A stretch of 64,000 nt of DNA from Apium graveolens (Eukaryota; Streptophyta; Magnoliopsida; Apiales; Apiaceae). Each line of letters starts with the position of its first letter. Within the stretch, counting starts at the first letter, position 1. The DNA lies in contig NC_133650.1 of assembly GCF_009905375.1 (NCBI RefSeq), forward strand, positions 169,588,518 through 169,652,517. Direction: 5' to 3'. Below the pieces are notes generated by a model. It had not been told where the DNA came from and ran no database searches. It saw nothing but the letters and a program-made list of their open reading frames with translations. Both the position numbers and the translations under genes were made by a program. Below are positions 59,141-64,000 of the stretch, in pieces.

Positions 59141-59153
59141 AAGGGGGGGAGGA
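59141..59153 (+). other. Polypurine tract of TKY3
   Basis: AAGGGGGGGAGGA directly precedes the LTR start TGTAATATCTGGG. Confidence 0.9.
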
Positions 59154-62100
59154 TGTAATATCTGGGATATATCGTGTAATTATTTTTGCTAATAAATAAA
59201 TATTATGCATGTCCAGGTATTTATTCTGTGAATTATTTATTAAGTGGTATATGTGTTTGGATGTTTAAAAATAATATTAATTGAGTATTTTAATTTTTAT
59301 ATGTCCAAAATAAAATATAGATAATTGTAATATCTTCCTATTTATTTTTATGTTGATTTATGATTTTATAGGAAATATATGGATTTTATAAATTCTTTTT
59401 TTCCGAGTATTTATAAACTATTTTATATAATCGGGAACCAATCGACGTCATCCGTTTTTACATTTTTATAACCCGAAACTCTTCCGAGAACTCCTTCCTA
59501 ACCTAATTGCACTATTCCGAGCATTTTCCATGTTTCGACTTTTTCGATCTGGCGTACGGTTTGTCCTACGCGGGTCCCGGCGCAATAATTTCGATACATT
59601 ATTCATTTCGGTAAATCAATAAAACTCTTATTTTCGATAAAAGGGATCTTTTTATTAAACTATTACAATTATCACCTCGTAATACGTGTAACCAGGCGCT
59701 GAGACCAAGACCGCAATACAAATGGAACTGATTTGGATAATTATCCCGAAAACCGGTACCGTTTGGATATGTTTTTATAAATAAACGTACCATTTTATAT
59801 CCGGAATGATCCAACGGGATACTAATTTTCCGTAATTATAAATAGCCTTTACCGTATTTTATTTCGTACCAAAAATCATTTGCAAACAGTAATTATATAA
59901 TTTTACAGAGAAAATCTATATATTCATATAAACTTTCAAGAATCAAACAACAATTCGGAGGTGTTATTGAAATCTGTTTGGAAAGCTTGAGTAACCAAGA
60001 CGAAGGGTTTGAAGAGTACTATCAGATTTACAAGTTCCAGAACTGCAGAATCAAAGGTTTATTTTCTATATTTTTTATTTATTTTCGAATTATTTTGATT
60101 AAAAATATGAATTTTTGTTCTGATGATTATTTGAATGATTTGATGATTGCATTTTGTAGAGCTTGTTTTCCTGATGATTTTCATATGTCATATGACTGAT
60201 TTGGAGTTCAATAACATGTTCAAAATTGAGTTTAATCTTCGAATTGTAAAATTAGGGTTTATAACCCGTATGAATGTTCTTAATTGAAATTTAGGGCTTT
60301 TTGTTCTAGGGGTTATTAGCTGTTGAAATATAGTGGGTTGTGTTCCTTATGAAATTTGTAATCGATTGGTGTATAGCTTGTTAACAGATGATTCATGGTT
60401 TGAAGGGAGTTGTGTTTTTAAAGTTACGTCGAGCTCGCCGGAAACCGGCAAACTTCCCGGCCAAATTCCCGTCAACTCAGGGGTTATTGACGTGTTTTGA
60501 TTGCATGAATAGATTCCTGGTGATGTATAGATCATATCTGGAGGAGTTGGTGGTGTGAGGATGCCGGGAACGTGTTCTCCGGCCATCCCCGTAATTTTCC
60601 GGTGACTAAACTGCAAAATTGCAGTTTAGTCCCTGTACTTTTGAAGATGGTGAAGTTTAGTCCCTGAAGTTTCTGGAAATTGCAGAAATAGGATTCCTGT
60701 TTTTAAAATGTTTAAAAATCATATTTTCTATTTATTTTAATTATAAAAATTCGTTTTTAATTTCTGAAAATCCCAAAAATTATTATTTTAATTCCAAAAA
60801 TTATTATTTTAATTCCAAAAATTATTTTTAATTCAAAAATAAATATGAATTAATTAGTTAATTAATTTTAGTTAATAATTAATTGATTAATTAATCAATT
60901 AATTTGAAAATTAATTGATTAATTGATTTATTTAATTATTAATTGATTTTAATTAATTATTTAATTAGATTTAATTATTTAAAAATGATTTAAAAATTCT
61001 GAAAAATAGTTTCGAGCGTTAAAATATTATTTTAAATTGTTTTCAAGGTTCGATAATTATTAGAAAATTATTTTGAAACCAGATTTGGCCAACCGAACCT
61101 TGTTTATTGCTTTGAAATTGATCCAACGACTCGTTTTAATTCCGAAAAATGTTTTAAAAGTCATATTAAATACCCAAAAGCCTGTTTATGACCCGAGACT
61201 CCTTTATAAACGATATATCATTGATTATTTGATGTATTACGTATTATATGTAACTTGTTGTTTGACTGTCGATCTATATGTTCGGTGTTTACTTGTTTAT
61301 AGCATAACTTTCAATTCATTAGTCGAATTTGGGTAAAACGAAGGGTAGATAGAAGTGTATATCAAATAGAATCGTATGAGTTGAGTATTGATAAATGCTT
61401 ATGATATGTGAGTAGAAGAGGCAAGGCTTAGGAAAGGAAAGTAGATAGTCGATGAGTAAGACGGTTGTAATTAGAAGTTAGTGAAGTATAGCAAGCTAGT
61501 ACCATGCAAGTGTTCTGAACTTTCTCGAGATATATTGTAGTTGATTGATAGCCCTATTTTATATTGGAAGTGCTTTGAAGCGCTGAACCCTAAACCCTGA
61601 TTCCAGTTGTTGATCTTGGAGCCGTAAACCTTATTCTTTCCGAACCATTGATTGTTGCATACCCGAATATGAACAACAGATATACGATACAACTCCACAA
61701 ATACATACAAACTAAATGCCAAACACTGAATCAAATTGCTTATATATTCAAACCATTGTACCTTATGCTTTGAAAGACCAAATCCTTGTAACCTTGAAAT
61801 GTTGATTCCTTTGTTATCCAATTCTTTCATTACATACCAGCCATTCTTTGAAATTGCTATATTGATCCTTTACGTTGAAGCCATCTCATTATTGAACATC
61901 CAATATTGCTTATGATTTTGATTATTGCTTTACATTGTTTATTCTGTTAGTATGTTAGAATTGGATTGTTTTTATAAAATTGAGGACCGGATTCGTGGTC
62001 AAACCAGATTAGTGGTCAAGTTAGGCCAATGTGTGCCTTGGATCCAGTAATTAGAGCAGAGCTATGTGCCTTGCTCGGGGTTAGTGCGTGACTGATCAGC

Positions 62101-62612
62101 AGCCTAACCTTGGTTTTTAAAATAAAAATATAATATCCAATTCTAAATCAATAATCATTGTTCCCTTGATACCTTAATCCTTTTCACTTGATGATCATTA
62201 TTCTCAGTCTTGTCATTGTGACTTGCTGAGCTAGTTAGCTCATTTGTGCGATGTTGTTTATGTTCTTTTTCAGTTAAGAAGGAACCAGTTGGTAGCGAGG
62301 ATCCCCAATCCAGTGCGAGAGCTAGGGGTCCAGGTTGATCGAGTTAAGCTAGCTGGCAGCTTTTGAGATAGTTTAAGTTTGTAAAAGTTTGTAATAATGT
62401 TTAATATCCAGTTCTAAATTTGAATAGTTGGGATTTAGACGTTGTAATATAAAGTGTGTGTGTGGCTTGTGTGCATACTTTAACCTGTTGCGGTCCGTGA
62501 TAGTTGGTAAGTAGGGTTACTGCATATTATTATTATCTTTATTATTGTTATAAGCAGGTTATAAATAAGGTGTGTGTGTGTGGACCCCAAACTTCTAACC
62601 CGGGTTGGGAGG
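59154..62612 (+). repeat. 3' LTR of TKY3
   Basis: About 3.46 kb. It contains the ~305 bp missing from the 5' copy (62308-62612), ending GGACCCCAAACTTCTAACCC and GGGTTGGGAGG; the expected GTGTTACA terminus is gone. An acceptor-like TTATGTTCTTTTTCAG (62258-62273) is followed by a donor-like CCAG|GTTGAT (62334), the same arrangement as the exon 1 region in TKY1 and TKY2. No ATG or H3-like peptide is present here. Confidence 0.85.
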
Positions 62613-63347
62613 CTTGTTTTAAATCTTCCCACCATATTTTTAATCTTTCCCACAAAATCATGCTATATAAAGGTTCACTTGTGTTTATAAATTGTGTTAA
62701 AAATAAAATCAATTGAAATGTTTGGATTATGGAGTTTCACTATTTTGAGTTGAATATTCCTGCAACTGAAGAAGAAAATCACGAAGAGGGTCATGGAAAT
62801 GAAGAATCAAATTTTAAAGATGGGGACATCGAAGAGAATGATAACAGAGACTTTGATTTCAATGAATCACTTTCATCTGGTGGTATATTATTTATACTTA
62901 TTGTTGCTTATTTTTATTTTTGATTAGTGTCTCTCTGTGAAATCATGTTTTGTTATTGATATATATATATGCATATGCATATGCAAACTGTATAAATATG
63001 AACATTAATTTATAAATATGTACACACACACTCTTTTATTATATTCATATGAAGATATGAACACAAACACTCGAGTTTCAAAGTGTAGAAATCTAACAAA
63101 TAATCAAAGGAAGGACATATATATAGCCTTGCTTCAAAGAAGTGCGAATGGAAAACTTAAAAGGGATACAACAAAAATTATTGCATCATTATTTATGGTC
63201 TTCATGAGTACAGTTCAACGCATTTGGAAAAGATCCATAGAAAATGGTGGTGATGTATCTCATCGAAGGACAAAGAACTGTGGACGAAAAAGAATCCAAA
63301 TTGATCTTGATGCATATTGTAACATTCCTTTGCAGCAACGAGCCACT
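62613..63347 (+). mobile_element. Mariner tandem module 2, right part
   Basis: Continues module 2 from CTTGTTTTAAATCTTCCC, with TATATAAAGG near 62665, exons and intron, up to CAACGAGCCACT. Module 3 then starts. Confidence 0.8.
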
Positions 63348-63359
63348 ATGCTACTTTAG
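62729..63359 (+). pseudogene. Mariner transposase N-terminus, copy 2
   Basis: Exon 1 (62729-62882) MEFHYFELNIPATEEEN to SLSSGG is intact and ends in a donor GTATAT, phase 1. The second part carries KCRNLTNNQRKDIYIALLQRS, GKLKRDTTKIIASLFMV, TVQRIWKRS and an intact NCGRKRIQIDLDAY, better preserved than copy 1. It ends IPLQQRATMLL and TAG at the module joint; the last residues come from the restarted module. The acceptor AG seen in copy 3 is altered to CAT here. The product would be a DNA-binding HTH fragment without catalytic domain. Confidence 0.75.
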
Positions 63360-64000
63360 TTAGTGCCCGCCAATAAAATTTTAAGCACCAATAAAATTCA
63401 CTTTTTCTAACATTTCCCCCCATTTTTTAACTTTTCTTCTTCTCTGGTTTATCTGATTGTTCACAAATATTCAAATTTTCCATCCATTTTATAATCATTC
63501 TACCTATCCACTTAATTTTAATTTTTCCCACCTTGTTTTAAATCTTCCCACCATATTTTTAATCTTTCCCATAAAAACCATGTTATATAAAGGTTCACTT
63601 GTGTTTATAAATTGTGTTAAAAATAAAATCAAATTTAAATGTTTGGATTATGGAGTTTCACTATTTTGACTTGAATATTCCTGCAACTGAAGAAGAAAAT
63701 CACGAAGAGAGTCATGCAAATGAAGAATCAAATTTTAAAGATGGGGACACCGAAGAAAATGATAACAGAGACTTTGATCTCAATGCATCACTTTCATCTG
63801 GTGGTAAATTACTTATACCTATTGTTGCTTATTTTTATTTTTGATTAGTGTCTCTCTGTGAAATCATGTTTTGTTATCGATATATATATGCATATGCATA
63901 TGCAAATGCAAACTGTATAAATATGAAAATAAATTTATAAGTATGTACACATACACTCTTTTATTATATGCAGATGAAGATATAAGCACAAACACTCGAG
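63348..64000 (+). mobile_element. Mariner tandem module 3 (runs off the window)
   Basis: Restarts at ATGCTACTTTAGTTAGTGCCCGCC and includes the leader, TATATAAAGG (near 63584), exon 1, intron and the start of exon 2. It is cut by the window end. Confidence 0.8.
63650..64000 (+). CDS. Mariner transposase N-terminus, copy 3 (partial)
   Basis: Exon 1 (63650-63803) MEFHYFDLNIPATEEEN to LNASLSSGG is open and ends TG|GTAAAT in phase 1. The intron (63804-63973) has the short AT/GCATAT repeat and ends TTATATGCAG. Exon 2 begins ATGAAGATATAAGCAC and joins in phase to read DEDISTNTR. This is the only copy with a good donor and acceptor. The rest lies beyond the window, so whether a catalytic domain follows is unknown. 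Confidence 0.65.

Larger units (their letters stand above)
50563..62612 (+). mobile_element. TKY3: near full-length, defective Tekay retrotransposon
   Basis: Two long LTRs enclose a leader ORF, gag-pol with chromodomain and a polypurine tract. It lies inside the mariner module 2. No target duplication is found: about 20 bp of module sequence and the last bases of the 3' LTR are missing at the right junction. The 5' LTR is also truncated and the PBS deleted, so the copy cannot prime reverse transcription. LTRs look about 96% identical in the regions compared. Confidence 0.9.

Overview
The window is nuclear DNA of a flowering plant, most likely a eudicot with a repeat-rich genome. It is strongly AT-rich. 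The transposon families are plant ones: Tekay-type Ty3/gypsy chromoviruses, Sirevirus-like Ty1/copia elements, CACTA/En-Spm, plant mariner-like elements (MLE) and a diverged satellite. I see no bacterial genes, rRNA, CRISPR or intact single-copy host gene. Nearly every base can be assigned to nested mobile elements, most of them broken mainly by C-to-T type nonsense changes.

Layout. 1-430: decayed gypsy integrase on minus, head-to-head with TKY1 (430-5689), the integrase/chromodomain end and 3' LTR of a Tekay element. 5690-6211: copia RT fragment. 6212-8088: copia LTR, PBS and leader. 8089-13437: TKY2, a minus-strand Tekay 5' part (LTR, PBS, leader ORF, gag), sitting in an Athila/Tat-like LTR fragment (13438-14394). 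14395-15650: seven units of a ~178 bp satellite. 16541-17240: a stretch resembling a host promoter and 5' leader. 17245-29856: a very long foldback structure with two ~2.27 kb inverted arms of about 93% identity. Its left arm holds a complete 7.35 kb copia element (COP3, 17271-24624) that keeps gag and protease but has lost the rest of pol. 30372-48119: one minus-strand CACTA element, split by a 5'-truncated Sirevirus (COP4, 33768-42766) and by a solo LTR (44462-46260). 49277-64000: at least three tandem copies of a mariner promoter plus N-terminal transposase module, the second split by TKY3 (50563-62612), a near full-length but defective Tekay element.

Most interesting observation. In the LTRs of TKY1 and TKY2 a short ORF starts with a peptide resembling the histone H3 tail (MARLQQTQRK and MVRFKQTAHK, against the H3 start MARTKQTARK). 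Each is cut by a consensus-like GT splice donor in phase 0. In TKY2 an AG acceptor downstream of the primer binding site, also phase 0, would join it to a serine-rich, helix-forming ORF lying between the PBS and gag. TKY3 carries a similarly laid-out leader ORF. These elements also encode a chromodomain, the module class that reads H3 tails. A two-exon leader protein with H3-tail mimicry is therefore a testable hypothesis. It is inference from sequence only.

Other structures of note: the foldback element as a potential dsRNA/siRNA source, the tandem promoter-plus-HTH mariner modules with an intronic microsatellite, a 122 bp duplication flanking COP4, and a 22 bp perfect palindrome next to a TATA box in a copia LTR.
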